64,000 nucleotides of DNA from Siphonodentalium dalli (GCA_032622095.1 CP136061.1:195162935-195226934), one strand, 5' to 3'. Positions 32,378 to 43,948 are shown, counted from the stretch's first letter. Numbers and translations: made by a program. The notes: generated by a model from the letters alone, not told the origin.

Positions 32378-32511
32378 TAGTAATGCTCTAAATAATCGAC
32401 TCCTTAACCACAACAGAATTATGGGGAACTTTTCAGGATTTAGGTCGGAAATATGGCTTGTTGCCATTCATTGGAAAGCTCTCGGTTCTGATGTGGTTAA
32501 GTCCATTACTG
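32378..32511. mobile_element. Family P foldback MITE, copy 4 (right arm deleted)
   Basis: The left arm is intact up to GGAAAGCTCTCGG; then the sequence jumps to GATGTGGTTAAGTCCATTACTG. Loss of one arm at the hairpin tip is the same type of deletion as in copies 1 and 5. Confidence 0.82.
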
Positions 32512-32651
32512 TACATGTATTTAAAGTATCTTTACTGATTATGATTGTGTTCTTACTCACTATAATGGTTTTATTCTAGTAAATGGGCTCCTGTGTTGCA
32601 TATTAATACATGTACTTAATGGATCACAGAAAGGTGTTGTTGTGTAAACTT

Positions 32652-32740
32652 AACTTCACCCTTTGTTACTTCTCCCTGATGACAGTCCACTTCTCCCTAA
32701 TAACCAAATGGGGAGAAGTGACTTTTCCCAATTTGAAACT
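32652..32740. repeat. Family H repeat, copy 1
   Basis: Words TTACTTCTCCCTGATGACAG, CCACTTCTCCCTAATAACC and AGAAGTGACTTTTCCC. The reverse complement of the same word order occurs at 44348-44445, and a short related piece is near 21376. Confidence 0.6.
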
Positions 32741-33288
32741 TCCTGGTTGTAGATTAGATATCTGTCTGTGTACAAGTACGCCTGTGCTAAGCTTCCATAT
32801 TTGTTAAGAGTTATCATTACAAAGAAGAAACACCCCATGGAGATTGCCTCATGATGAAATTGTATGCATACAGGTAGTTATGTCACAGTATGTCCTTGAC
32901 AGGTTTGTACACAAATGGAATGTCTAGGCTTGTGTGTCAGTGATTTTATAACAAAGATTAAAGTCTGACACCTGCATGTCTGTAAAATCAGTGCTGATAG
33001 TAGTATACAGGTATGTTAGGAGAGAAGTACAAAGTATATTGGGTTTGTACATTACTTCCCCAAATTAGAAGGAATATTTAAGGGAAAGAACTCTGAACAT
33101 GTTCAGGAATACAGAATTCAATCAAAATGGGGTGAACTACGTGTACTGTATTTTGTACATTAATATGGGATTGGGATGATATTCGTTAGTGGGAGGAATC
33201 TTGTGCACTTTTTGAATTGAACGGACATGCCTTATCAATATTGAACATTAAAAATGATGTATAAGTAAATTTGTAGCAGGAACATTAA

Positions 33289-33520
33289 CCCTTTCTATAC
33301 ATGTACATGTACTATAGCATCATTGACAGTTAAGTTATCCCTGTAGGTCGTTTGTTGAACTTATTATAAAAACTTTTCCCTCAATAAATTTGATTCCTTC
33401 CATACTTTTATTTATATGTCATCTACTTATATTACCTGTACATTCCTGAAAATCAATAATAGACCATTCTGATGTACACTTTTTAACTGAGTGGGAGAAT
33501 CAATTTTGTATAGATAGGGT
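33289..33520. mobile_element. Family C TTAA-flanked MITE, copy 2
   Basis: TTAA at 33285-33288 and 33521-33524. Starts CCCTTTCTATACATG; internal CGTTTGTTGAACTTATTAT, AATAATAGACCATTCTGATG and ends GTATAGATAGGG. A CATGTACATGTAC insertion sits close to the left end. Confidence 0.75.
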
Positions 33521-34089
33521 TTAATCATTAAATACATGAAATACCATTATACAGACTTTATATACTCTTGGAAAAAAATCTCACCAAAGTTTTAGAAAAG
33601 TATCTGCTGTTGTTTTTGAAGGGAAACTAAAGGTTTTTTATAAAGTTGAAACGCCTATGAGTGAGGATTACTCTTCTAATATACTGTTAGGGGCCTAATA
33701 ATCATAATGGCCCAATAATAGTAATTGGTGGGAATTTAGACTGAAATTAATAATAGTGATAGCAATTTCAATCTATGTCTCAATGCCAAATAATAGTGAT
33801 CGTTGAGAATTTTCTCCAAAATTAATAATCATGCTGGCACTATTATTAGGCACCTGGGAGTGCCGGTTAATGGTCAGGTTGAAGGTGGAGGGGGGTTGGG
33901 GTTGCTGGGGTTTGGGTTTAATTAACCCTCTAACCAAAATTGGTACCCTAGCTAGCTGTCTGTAAATTATATGTATGTATATTTGCCGATGTCTGCAGCA
34001 GTTTCAGATGTACTAAATGATAAGGGACACAACCTTCATAATATACCAGTTACCGTATATACAGTGGTTTATATGGCACATGTATATGT

Positions 34090-34305
34090 ATTGAGTAGTT
34101 CCCGTAGTAAATATTCAGATAATAAGTTCAACAAACATCCATTATCTGAACATTTCCCTCCACTAAATAGCACTCCTTCTGCACTTGTATTATCTGTTGT
34201 TTGCCTATTTTTCTTGAAAACCCCTCCAAATTAATAATTGACCATTCCAATTTAAACTTTTGTAACTGAATGGAGAATCCATTTAGTATGGAAAACGATA
34301 ATACA
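34090..34305. mobile_element. Family C MITE, copy 3 (left end lost)
   Basis: Begins in ATTGAGTAGTTCCCGTAG and keeps TTCAGATAATAAGTTCAACA, CTCCTTCTGCACTTGTATTA and TGAATGGAGAATCCATTTAG. Neither TTAA is intact. Confidence 0.65.
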
Positions 34306-35105
34306 CAAGTGTGCTTGTACCATAATTATATAGTCATCAGACAGTATATTGGAGTCAGTCAATGGTAAAGTAGCTGGAACCCTGCATGCCCCCCCCCCCC
34401 CCCCGGCTCTGCTGCCCATGTACATAGCATGTGTTCCCAGGCTGCTTGTTAGCTGTCACAATATGATAGAATACTGGAATAAGAAAAATGGAGTTTCCTT
34501 GAGCATAAATTTCATGCATACATTTTATACACAATGTACTGCTTGCCATATATGATACCTAACACCATCAATTCACTGTCTGGAAATAAGTGTCAAGTAT
34601 ACATCTCTCTCAGTACTTTATTGAATTATCTAAGTGCCAGGACCATTCATGGTGGTTCTGGCTTTTCCTGGCTAACATTTTCATCAGGCATGTGCCATTG
34701 TTGCTGGTGTACTGGGAATATTTATCAAACCAAACATCCATAAATGTTTGTGATTTAGATCATCTTATCCCTCTAAATCATTATTGATTCGGGACAGTTT
34801 TGAGCCTCACTATTGGCACCGCATTAGCGCCTCCCAAATTACTAACACCGATAACCTTCAAGAGCCCTACCACTTTGAGTGATTATTTGCTAATAGGCAG
34901 TTATACTGCCATCGCTAGAAGAGATGACGTGGAAAGCAAATTAAGGCTTTTTCCTGTTGGAAATTGCCTGGGAAAGTTATTTGTATATCGGGATGTTTTG
35001 AGTTTTTAGTGTATATCTTTGTTTGCAAATTACTTGTCTGGAAAAAAGATTAGATAATTTTATTGTCTGGGACGAGGCTATTGGGGCATCTGGATGCATG
35101 TTCCC
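34306..35105. other. Unassigned DNA with a poly(C) run
   Basis: A C-run lies at about 34390-34404. The block 34795-35010 is less AT-rich and open in one plus-strand frame (34800-35009), but I do not recognise the product and see no splice acceptor in phase. Confidence 0.4.
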
Positions 35106-35436
35106 CAATCCTGAGTTTAGTGTGCCTGTCATTTGCAGAATGAGGTCCCCAGAGGGTGAATTTAGTGATGCTATCCCACATAGACATATATGCATATACT
35201 CATGTTGAAGTTCCCAAATGGTGAATATTGTGATGTACACCCATTGGGAACCTCGATTATGTATTGTGTGTATTTTCTGGCAAGTAGGGGATATAAAGAG
35301 ACTATAAACTAAAAAAGAAATAGAATCGATGTGAAGAAGTTTAAATTTTATAATAAAGAAACTTTCCAGAGAAGATGAGGCCTAAGCAGATTGAGGTCCT
35401 CATCTGCAAATGACAGGCACACTAAACTCAGACTTG
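35106..35436. mobile_element. Family D element, copy 3
   Basis: Outer inverted ends CAATCCTGAGTTTAGTGTGC and CACACTAAACTCAGACTTG differ from the common CAAGCCTTGAAATAGTG version, so this is a variant. It contains GAATGAGGTCCCCAGAGGG and a core with internal deletions; the second inner arm is nearly missing. Confidence 0.75.
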
Positions 35437-35513
35437 ATGTCCCCAATTATCCAACTATATCTCTTTTTATGGTACTAGTAGTACCTCAATTTTAGCAATT
35501 GGATTAGGACATA

Positions 35514-35646
35514 CAGTAATGCTCTAATTAATCGACCTCTTAACCACAGCAGAATTATGGGTAACTTTTCAGGATTTAGTCGGAATTATGGCTTGTTGCC
35601 ATTCATCGGAAAGCTCTCGGCGAGTCTATTACTTAGGGCACTGCTG
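35514..35646. mobile_element. Family P foldback MITE, copy 5 (arm-deleted)
   Basis: CAGTAATGCTCTAATTAATC start with TA on both sides (35512-35513, 35647-35648). The left arm is full; the right arm is reduced to CGAGTCTATTACTTAGGGCA and CTGCTG. Confidence 0.82.
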
Positions 35647-35648
35647 TA

Positions 35649-36357
35649 TGTCCCTTTAGGCCTTTACAGATACCAAGAAACATCCCTGTACTAACGTAAC
35701 CGCTTTCTTCATTCCCTGTATGCAAATCTCAATTCCCTCAAGAGGCTTACGTATGTTCTCAGAGATTCAGCAGGCGCAAGCATCCCAATCATGGGTTTAA
35801 TATTTCATTCAAACCAGATCAATTTTAGCGGGTTGGATGTGACAGTACTCAGAATGGTATTGACAGCATTTTTAATGGCTTGTGCTCTCTATTTCCTTTT
35901 AGCTATGAACACTTGGAATTTACTTATGCTGTATTGTGCTGCATATACATGAGGATTGAAAACATGTGTTGGCTGGCATGAGATATAAAGGAACTCAGTA
36001 TATACCAGCTTATAACCTTGAATGGTGTTTATAGACCTTTTGTGTGGGAGGGAAACCATGCTACTTTTAGAGTACAGGTTTACTATCTCAAGTTGAATTC
36101 AAATTTTGATGCTTTTGAAGTAAAGAAAAAAAATTCTATCTCACCCCCATCTCTCCCACCCCATTACCCATGCTTGCTTATATAAATATAATATCTTGGT
36201 CATCATTGCTGAGTAGTACCATTGGAGCTAACATAAACAGTTTTTAAACACCAAAAACCTAACAAATGTCACTTCCTCCCTTTAATATGTTATTCATCCG
36301 ACTGTATTGAAATTTTGAATGAACAGAGAATATGGTAAATGCAGCATATTGTGGCAA
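35649..36357. other. Unassigned DNA
   Basis: No gene, palindrome or transposon terminus is supported in this interval. Confidence 0.4.
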
Positions 36358-36361
36358 TTAA

Positions 36362-36755
36362 CCCTTTACCCAACAAACCGGCCAAAACCGGCCAAATAAA
36401 GCTTCAACAGCCTAAAATATCTTCGGTCTGCCTCAATAGAACCATACAAATATGGATATCATTGGAACCGGCTCCTTGACCACATTGTGATAGTTACAGT
36501 TATGCCCTGTGCCAATGCATTCTCTTATATATGCGAGTCGGCCATAGGTCGCCTCGCATATATATAAGAGAATGCATTGGCCTAAAAATTTTTTTTTTTT
36601 AACACTTTTTACCATTTTTTCTTACATTCTTTAACAATTTTATAATTTTTAATGTGTTAAGCCAATGCATTCTCTTATATATGCGAGGCGACCTATGGTC
36701 GACTCGCATATATAAGAGAATGCATTGGCACAGGGCCGTTCTGTTGGGTAAAGGG
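36362..36755. mobile_element. Family A nested-palindrome MITE, copy 2
   Basis: TTAA at 36358-36361 and 36756-36759, ends CCCTTTACCCAACA. Almost base-for-base the same as copy 1 across both palindromes and the spacer; the first palindrome has an extra AT in TATATATAAG. No X sequence is attached, so this is the simple form. Confidence 0.9.
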
Positions 36756-36759
36756 TTAA

Positions 36760-38742
36760 TGATCCCAATGGTTTTCTAATCTTCTTCTAACTGTCTCTCG
36801 ATTGGAAAATTTAAAATACTATTTTCAAAAATCACAATTACAACTTTGATATTCAACAGCATCTAGTGTTAATGGGTTAACTTGTTTAATCAGTGCTGGT
36901 TCAGTGTCACCAAACTTTTTACTAATTGGGATCATAATTTAACTTGACCACAGTTATCATGCTGAGGGAATTTATAGTGGCATGATTTTGAGCCACCCGC
37001 TCCCCTGCCGATATCTGATATACTAGAAATTTTAAATATGAATCAAGATATGTGTAGGAAATTTGAACTGAGCAATATGGACTTCTCATCTGCTGAAAAT
37101 CTCCTTCTCAGTGCCAGATTGGTCAACAGGCGGTCCTGTCTTCGCGGTTTGATTTTTAGGACTTTTGTTTCTATTTCGGAAATTGGTAAATTGAATATAT
37201 GATTTGACATTTTTCAATAATTTTTTTGAAAGAAAAAAATCCAACATTTAGAAAATGAAAAAAATTTCCTCTTCCCCGTGCCCAATATGATTTGTTTTCG
37301 GAATTTATAATTATTTAAAAACATCTAGTTCTTAAAGGTAACAGTGCTTGCAAAATGGATGATTACAATTTTCCAGAACAAACTAACATTCTGTTAACAG
37401 TCTTGAAGCAGTGTTGCTCTCTATTAGCATTGCACTAGTTCAGATCATGTACTTTTTATGCAGTTATTCATTTCCAATAATTTGTTATACTTACTGAGAA
37501 CACTATTCTCAAAATTTCCACTTCTTAAAATATGATTACAGTCATCTTTTTGTAATTTTTATTGTTATATACAATGTAATATTTTCAAGCACTGTTTAAT
37601 ACCTTGAAGAACCAGCCCAATTCATATCCAAATGTTGGTATGCAGGTAATTTACTCCAGCAGGGAGCAATCAATTTTAAATCAACCACAGGGTTAGAGAT
37701 AGCTGGTCAGCTGGGGATTTGGCCATGGACATATGACCTAAAACTCGTCCCAGTCCAAAGTTTTATACCGGGTATTAGTTCTTGAAAATTGGATGCTTAC
37801 AAATTTCCAGCACAAACTAACATGAAGCAGTGTTTCTCTCCATTAAATACCGTACTTATTCGAGCTTTGTACTAGTTCAGATCATGTACTTTTTATGGCA
37901 ATTATTCATTTTCAATAATTTTTTATACTTTAAATACCGAGAATTTTAACGCTGTTCTTACAATTTCCACTTCTAAAAAAATTATTAAAGTCAAATTTCT
38001 AAAAATTAGTCTAACATGGTAACTGTTTCTTCAAATTTCAAATATCTCACTTTAAACTTACAGCTTATCTTATTCGAACTTTCCAACATTTCTAGGTTAA
38101 AATTCTATTAGGCGTGGGAGTGAGATTTGCCCCCTTCCTTGCTGTTACATTTACATCCCTGAAAACTGTGTGTGGCATTTACTAAGATTGATCTAAATCC
38201 CATTTAGCAGCCATCAATTCACATGCAAGGTCACTATCAACTGGATGATAAGCTTGTCCCATAATAGAAATAGACTGTTCAAATCAATGTGGTGGCCAGA
38301 CAAATCAGGATGGTAAATACCTGAATAATTAGAATGTTTGATGAAAGTTTTACTGTAGATAAAGACATGCCTAACTATGTGTCACATTAAGACTTAGTAC
38401 ATGGGTATTGTTATCGGGCTGGTCTGTAACAATGGTGACCGTACATATGTGTAGTGTTAGCACCCATGTACTGCGTTACCTCACTTAGGTCAGGCTACAT
38501 GGGAACTAGGAAGTAGTATGTAGACACAAGTGGTTTTGCTGAATTTGATGACTTTGGCCCAGATGTAATACAGTTGTTTGTGGAGAAAGCTTGTATATAA
38601 TTAAACATGTACAGTGTTTGGTCATTTCTGAGATCTCAATGATACATGAGTGGTAAAAGTCACTTAATTGCAGTCATATATGCATATTTCCGTCATCGTC
38701 ATCAACAACCAGTGACGTTTGTCAAATGGGCGAAGCGAGTGC
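36760..38742. other. Mostly unassigned DNA containing two Y repeats
   Basis: Two related segments, about 37340-37560 and 37785-38000, share ACAAACTAACATTCTG or its remnant, GAAGCAGTGTT, CACTAGTTCAGATCATGTAC and a following ATTCATTT...AATAATTT. They match the DNA that flanks the minus-strand X arm at 28195-28222 and 28385-28480. The rest shows nothing that I can define. Confidence 0.5.
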
Positions 38743-38749
38743 CATTTTT

Positions 38750-39145
38750 ATACGCCCGTTTTGAAAATACAGGACGTATTATGTTATTGGTCGAGCCGTT
38801 AGTCCATCCGTCTGTCTAGCCATTCACTATATTCGTTTCCGGATGATAACTTTAGTAAGGCTGAACTGAATGGACTGAAATTTGGTTTGTGGGTTTACTA
38901 GCACAAAATACAGGTCATGCACTTTCAAAATGGACAGCCAATTTTCACCAGAGTTATGGCCCTTTTTCTTGGAATTTGCGCTTAATTTTTGTTTCTGGAT
39001 GATAACCTTAGTAAGTCTGAACTGAATGGAATGAAATTTGGTATGTGAGTAAACTAGTCCAAAAATACAGGTTAAGTTCAAATTTGGGTTCCGCCTGCCA
39101 ATTTGCACATGAGTTAATTATGTCCCATTTTTGAAATTACCACGG
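38750..39145. repeat. Family F modular repeat, copy 5
   Basis: Opening AATACAGGACGTATTATG and GTCCATCCGTCTGTC, then two clear units of about 170-180 bp with TTTCCGGATGATAACTTTAG, TGAATGGAATGAAATTTGG, AAATACAGGTTAAGTTCAAA and GAGTTATGGCCC. Confidence 0.65.
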
Positions 39146-39174
39146 GCATATTTTTCCATGCCATAGCAATGCCC

Positions 39175-39375
39175 TTAATCGAGGTGCCCAATGGGTGCAC
39201 TTCACCATCTGGGAACTTAACTCTGAGTCTAGGTCTGCCATTGCAGATGATGCCATGCAGAATGAGGTCCCCAGAGGATGATTTTGGTGACATTAGCCCG
39301 CTCAGTAGGGTAGTGTCACTAAATTCACCCTCTGGTGACCTCATTCTGCAAATGTCCGGCACCTTATGTTGAGGC
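39175..39375. mobile_element. Family D element, copy 4 (partial)
   Basis: Contains the inner arms GAATGAGGTCCCCAGAGGAT and ATTCACCCTCTGGTGACCTC and a right end reduced to GAGGCTTG. The left end is replaced by a rearranged core segment. Confidence 0.65.
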
Positions 39376-39549
39376 TTGCTTCCTGAACTATAGGGTGTTC
39401 CCTTGTCAGTGCTTCTGCCACCCATGGAAATACCATATCAGGCAATTAAAATTTAATGGAGACCTATAATTATAATCCATTACCAATGGACCCTAGCTGG
39501 CCCAATCTATGATGTGGGCAGGAATAAATCCAAGTATCGCTATTATTAA

Positions 39550-40252
39550 CCATTTCCTTACTAAATACCGGTACTCATTGACGAATAATTCCCTTAGGAA
39601 ATGTTAAAATAATAAGTTATATAATATAGACCGTTTGTTATATGAAAGTTTCTCACCAATGAATATGAATTCCTTCTACACTGATATCATCTGTCATATG
39701 ATTATTTATCCTGCACATCCCTGCAGATGAATAATAAATTAATAATCCATTCCAGAGTACACACAAGCCTTGAAATAGTGTGTCTGTCATTTACAGAATG
39801 AGGTCCCCAGAGGGTGAATTTAGTGACGCTACCCTGTTCAGTGGGTTAGCTTCACTTAATTCACCCCCTGGGAACCTCATTCTGCTTATCCATCATCTTC
39901 TGGGAAGTATCTATAGTCTCAAATTAACATTGTTTTTTGTTACTTTTTCCCTTCTGTTCAGTTTCTATATCCTCTAATTTGCAGAAGATAAAAGGCATAC
40001 TATAATGGGTGAACATCACCAACTTCAACTGGGGAACTTTAATCTGATCCTGGGTCTCCCATAGCAGTTGAAGCCTCAGCAAAATGAGGTTTTCAGAGGC
40101 TGAATTTGGTGATGCTAGCCAGCAGTGCGGGATAGTGTCACTAAATTCACCCTCTGGGGACCTCATTCTGCAAATGACAGACACACTATTTCAAGGCTTG
40201 CCACTAGCTGTACAGATTTATAAGTGATGGGAGAATCTGTTCAGTAAAGAAA
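39550..40252. mobile_element. Family C MITE, copy 4, split by a D insertion
   Basis: TTAA at 39546-39549, then CCATTTCCTTACTAAATACC and the usual C internal words down to CCATTCCAGAGTACA at 39763. The C sequence resumes at 40201 with a degraded TATAAGTGATGGGAGAATC and GTTCAGTAAAGAAAG. The closing TTAA has decayed. D therefore inserted after C did. Confidence 0.75.
39764..40200. mobile_element. Family D element, copy 5 (complete reference copy)
   Basis: Starts CAAGCCTTGAAATAGTGTGT and ends with its inverse at CAAGGCTTG. Four inner arms are present: two direct GAATGAGGTCCCC-type and two inverse GGACCTCATTC-type. The core has TTCTATATCCTCTAATTTGC and CAACTTCAACTGGGGAAC. Because it lies inside a C element, both borders can be read. 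Confidence 0.85.
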
Positions 40253-41033
40253 GTTCAAACATATGTTATCTAACAGAATATAAGTCATGAGGTTGTTTGT
40301 TGAACTTTTCCTACAAATGAATGAATGGGATCAAATACTTTAGTTATCAATCGGCGAGTATCCAGTTATCAACGATTTATCAAATTACTCTCTGGAATAC
40401 AGCGTAATAAAAAAATTCTCAGGCAAAATAAGTTGAACCTGTTTTTAACATCTTTTGTACTTAAAAACATTGAGATTTGCTTTGTATTTTGTCCCCTGCT
40501 ACAAATAATAACAAATATGATTACTCATATGACATTTCAACCCTACACTGTTACCGGTAATTGACTCTGTATTATTCCAAGAGATCCATATTGAAGTACA
40601 TGTAATCTATAATCGAAAAAATGAATATGATTCACTGTGTGCACAAAATCTGTTTCTCAATTTGCCTGATAATGGAGCTGTATATGCAGAAAATGACGGA
40701 ATACATCAGGACTACGTATGTACCTCACAAGTTGCACAATCCATGATTGATATAACTTTTTTCACATCATCATCATCATTTACCTTGACATATGCCAACA
40801 AAGTCATGTTTACACTTTGTCTTCACAAATCTCATCCAAATTCCTATCTTTGAAAAACACATATAGTCATCCCATTGCCAAAAAATCTTTCATCGGTAGA
40901 ATAGTGCCAGGGGTGGAACCAGTGGGCACATGCTGCATTACACTTGCCTCTACCCTTGCCCCTCACTTTTTGGTAGAACACGCATATGAGAGGTTTTAGT
41001 AGAACATTTATATCTGTTATAGTGATAGACATA
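40253..41033. other. Unassigned DNA
   Basis: Short frames only. (ATC)n-like CATCATCATCATC at 40766-40778. No gene is supported. Confidence 0.4.
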
Positions 41034-41164
41034 TGGTAATGCCCTAAATAATCGACTCCTTAACCACAGCAGAATTATGGTTAACTTTTCAGGATTTAGT
41101 CTCTCTGAGAGCTTTCTGATGAATGGCAACAAGCGATATTTCCGACTAAATCCAGAAAAGTTAC
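41034..41164. mobile_element. Family P MITE, copy 6 (centre and right end deleted)
   Basis: Degraded start TATGGTAATGCCCTAAATAA; the left arm stops at CAGGATTTAGTC and joins the right arm at GAGAGCTTTCTGATGAATGG. It then breaks at GAAAAGTTAC, where the 31-bp minisatellite begins. Confidence 0.75.
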
Positions 41165-41372
41165 TAGAAGTCTGTATTCATGTATGTGTAGGTACTAGAA
41201 GTCTGTATTCATGTATGTGTAGGTACTAGAAGTCTGTATTCATGTATGTGTAGGTACTAGAAGTCTGTATTCATGTATGTGTAGGTACTAGACGTCTGTA
41301 TGTGTAGGTACTAGAAGTCTGTATTCATGTATGTGTGGGTACTAGAAGTCTGTATGTTTAGATACTAGTAGT
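41161..41372. repeat. 31-bp minisatellite, about six to seven units
   Basis: Unit GGTACTAGAAGTCTG followed by TATTCATGTATGTGTA. The first four units are nearly identical; later ones lack the ATTCATGT segment (TCTGTATGTGTAGG). It abuts the broken end of a family P element, whose TTAC the first unit shares. Confidence 0.92.
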
Positions 41373-41422
41373 ATTTTTCACCAATTAGACCTGGAATCTT
41401 ATCTAACATTTCTTTATTACAG

Positions 41423-41515
41423 AATTAATTCCACTGATCAAGTGCTATTCCGGTGGAGTCCAACTTCAAATTTACAAACGTTTGCCTCCTCTTCCCCGGC
41501 AAAGGGTAGGAAAAT
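41423..41515 (+). CDS. Candidate internal exon, possibly exon 2 of the gene starting at 27097
   Basis: Acceptor TTTCTTTATTACAG (ending 41422) and donor AAAGG|GTAGGA (41516). The 93-bp segment needs one base to complete a codon, which is exactly what the two leftover bases of the exon at 27097-27296 supply (AA+A = Lys). It then reads INSTDQVLFRWSPTSNLQTF and ASSSPAK with no stop. The product is not recognised. Codons and splice sites are plausible, but a 93-bp open interval can arise by chance, and a second frame is also open. Confidence 0.3.
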
Positions 41516-42028
41516 TCATTTCAATTCTTTGTCTAAATGCCATATACATGTATATGTACATGAATTTAACGTTAAATATTAGTCTGAAAATTAAAAGATA
41601 AAAAAAAACTCAACCTAATTTTCTGCGTACAACTGTCTTGGTAGGTGTACATGTAGGTGTAGAAACTTTAAAAACAAAATTCTGGTGGCCCCCATCCCAT
41701 ATCCCCCCAAAGTCTCCCTACCACCACATGCCTTCACAGATTGTCCATCAATTTTGTATACAAGATCCATATGTGATATTAAAGTTAAACCTCAATAGTT
41801 AGTCGAGAATAGGCAAACTGCGATTTAACTGAGTCACCTAGGAGATTGTGAATCCAATATGCCAATATACGTGTTTCCCCTTAACTTCTGTTTAGTAACT
41901 GTTACTATGAAGGAAATATGAGAAACAGGCAGCAATGAGTTGTCATTGTTTCCGAGGATCTGTTGAAGTCGGAAAATCTGCTATCTCTTATAGATTATCA
42001 ATAAAACGGATTCACAAGATGTTTTACA
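41516..42028. other. Unassigned DNA
   Basis: No repeat or exon recognised; includes CATATACATGTATATGTACATG near 41541-41562, a local near-palindrome. Confidence 0.4.
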
Positions 42029-42472
42029 CAGGCCTTGAAATAGTGTATCTGTCATTTGCAGAATGAGGTCCCCAGAGGATGAATTTAGTGACGCTATCCT
42101 GCACGGAAGGCAAGCATCACCATTTTCATCCTCTGGGGACCTCATTCTGCTGAGGCCTCAACTGCTATGGGAGACCTAGGATCAGATTGAAGTTCCCCAG
42201 TTGAAGTTGGTGACTTTCGCCCATTTGTCATCTCGATTTTGCAAGTTATCTTCTGCAAATTAGGGGATACAGAAACTGAACAGAAGGCAAAAAGTAACTA
42301 AAAACAATGTTATTTGAGTCTATAGATACTTCCCAGAAGATGAGGCCTAAGCTGAATGAGGTACCCAGAGGGTGAATTTAGTGATGCTAGCCTGCTGTTT
42401 GGGGGTAGTGTCACTAATTTCACCGTCTGGGGACCTCATTCTGCAAATGAGAGACATACAATTTCAAGGCTT
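42029..42472. mobile_element. Family D element, copy 6
   Basis: Ends CAGGCCTTGAAATAGTGTAT and ACATACAATTTCAAGGCTT; all four inner arms are present. The core is in the opposite orientation to copy 5 (GGGAGACCTAGGATCAGATT on the left). The arms show paired changes (GAGGATG with CATCCTC), so arm pairs have stayed complementary. Confidence 0.82.
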
Positions 42473-42747
42473 CTTTTTACATTGTGTCATGATTCATTGT
42501 GTTATGTGAAGAAACCCTGACTCAGGTGGATGTTTAAATAGTTACTAAGACCGATCGATATGAGTTGATTACGCTCGCTGGCCGATATCAGTTGATTACG
42601 TCCTGACTCCTGCAGCCTTGGCTGACAATCTGGGCTCATCCTGTCGCTGCATCGTAACGGGAGCTAAAACTAATTTCCTCCAAAGTCATGTATTTGAAGA
42701 AAATAAATTGTTAACCCTTTCTGTCTAAAATCCCATTGATAAGTTAA

Positions 42748-43116
42748 AGATATATTATGTACTTGTTCGGGTGTGTGAAATTGATAAGTTAATAATCGGG
42801 CACTATGCCAACTGGAGGATTGTAACATTCTACTAACATCGCTGAAAATTTGAAGCAAATTGACCATCCCATCCATAGAAAATATCGTTTGAACAACGCT
42901 AAATTGTAAATATTTATTACGTTTGATTCGGGACGCATCTATGGGCGATAAACTTAACGGAAATGATTTCACAAATGAGAGTCACTGCATTTAATTAATA
43001 TATAAGAATGACAATATGAATTGTCTATTTGGATATAATAATTCTTAAAATTACTACATTGAACAAGATTATTCTCAATTTCTATTTGATCACCCTACCG
43101 GGTGTTTGACATCACT
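42748..43116. mobile_element. Element X, copy 3 (369 bp)
   Basis: TTAA at 42744-42747 and 43117-43120. Starts AGATATATTATGTACTTGTT and ends GTGTTTGACATCACT. Same length as copy 1, and the right TTAA again carries element A in the same relative orientation. Confidence 0.78.
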
Positions 43117-43120
43117 TTAA

Positions 43121-43512
43121 CCCTTTACCCAACAGAATGGCCCTGTGCCAATGCATTCTCTTATATATGCGAGTCGACCATAGGTCGCCTCGCATATATA
43201 AGAGAATGCATTGGCTTAACACATTAAAAATTATAAAATTGTTAAAGAATGTAAGAAAAAATGGTAAAAAGTGTTAAAAAAAGATTTTTTTTAGGCCAAT
43301 GCATTCTCTTATATATGCGAGGCGACCTATGGTCGACTCGCATATATAAGAGAATGCATTGGCACAGGGCATAACTGTAACTATCACAATGTGGTCAAGG
43401 AGCCGGTTCCAATGATATCCATATTTGTATGGTTCTATTGAGACAGACCGAAGATATTTTAGGCTGTTGAAGCTTTATTTGGCCGGTTTTGCCCGGTTTG
43501 TTGGGTAAAGGG
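43121..43512. mobile_element. Family A nested-palindrome MITE, copy 3 (inverted)
   Basis: Between TTAA 43117-43120 and 43513-43516; ends CCCTTTACCCAACA and its inverse. The CCGGCC block lies on the right, so orientation is opposite to copies 1 and 2. Confidence 0.9.
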
Positions 43513-43948
43513 TTAAGTTATTGCATAGGAAATTTTCAGATAATAAGTTCAACAAACGACCAGGAACTTATTATCTGAACATCTCCCAACAATGAATACG
43601 ATTTCTTCCGCACTTCTGTTGTCTGTCGTCATACTTCCTGAACATCCCTCCAGATTGATAATACACCCTTCCAATGTATACCTTTTGAACTGAGTGGAAG
43701 AATCCATTCAGTAGCGAAAAGGTTAATCTGAGGAAATGTTTGAAGACTTGGACCCAATTGGCATCTCTGTGGATTTGTAGAATACTTTATAGATCAGACA
43801 ACACAAAAATACACTAAAAAGAAGGCCAGAAGTAAACTATTATATTCATCGAACACCAGCACATACTAGTACATGTATACACATTTCGATTAAAAAAATA
43901 TTGGATTAAAATTCTCATTGTCAGCCTGCAGGAACCATCAGAAAAGTA

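Larger units (their letters stand above)
31644..32511. repeat. Tandem array (about 365-370 bp unit) of a P element plus a D fragment, 2.4 copies
   Basis: Each unit starts with a family P copy (31644, 32008, 32378) and continues with a D half-element (CAGGCTAGCATCACTAAATT, CTCATTCTGCTTAGGCCTCA) and a spacer (CACATAGATTCTATTTATTT, ATAATACACATTTTCTGTTT). The third unit contains only part of P. Steps are 364 and 370 bp. This is duplication of a composite, not independent insertion, because the P/D and spacer/P junctions are identical. Confidence 0.88.
42715..43722. mobile_element. Family C MITE, copy 5, split by X plus A
   Basis: TTAA at 42711-42714 then CCCTTTCTGTCTAAAATCCC and ATTGATAAG, the C left end. 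The C sequence resumes at 43517 with GTTATTGCATAGGAAATTTT, CAGATAATAAGTTCAACAAA and closes at TTAA 43723-43726. The 769 bp between are element X followed by an inverted element A. Confidence 0.75.

Noticed and set aside
41161-41372. 31-bp regular repeats as a possible CRISPR array
   Set aside because: Units are contiguous with no unique spacers and the context is an animal genome; it is a minisatellite.
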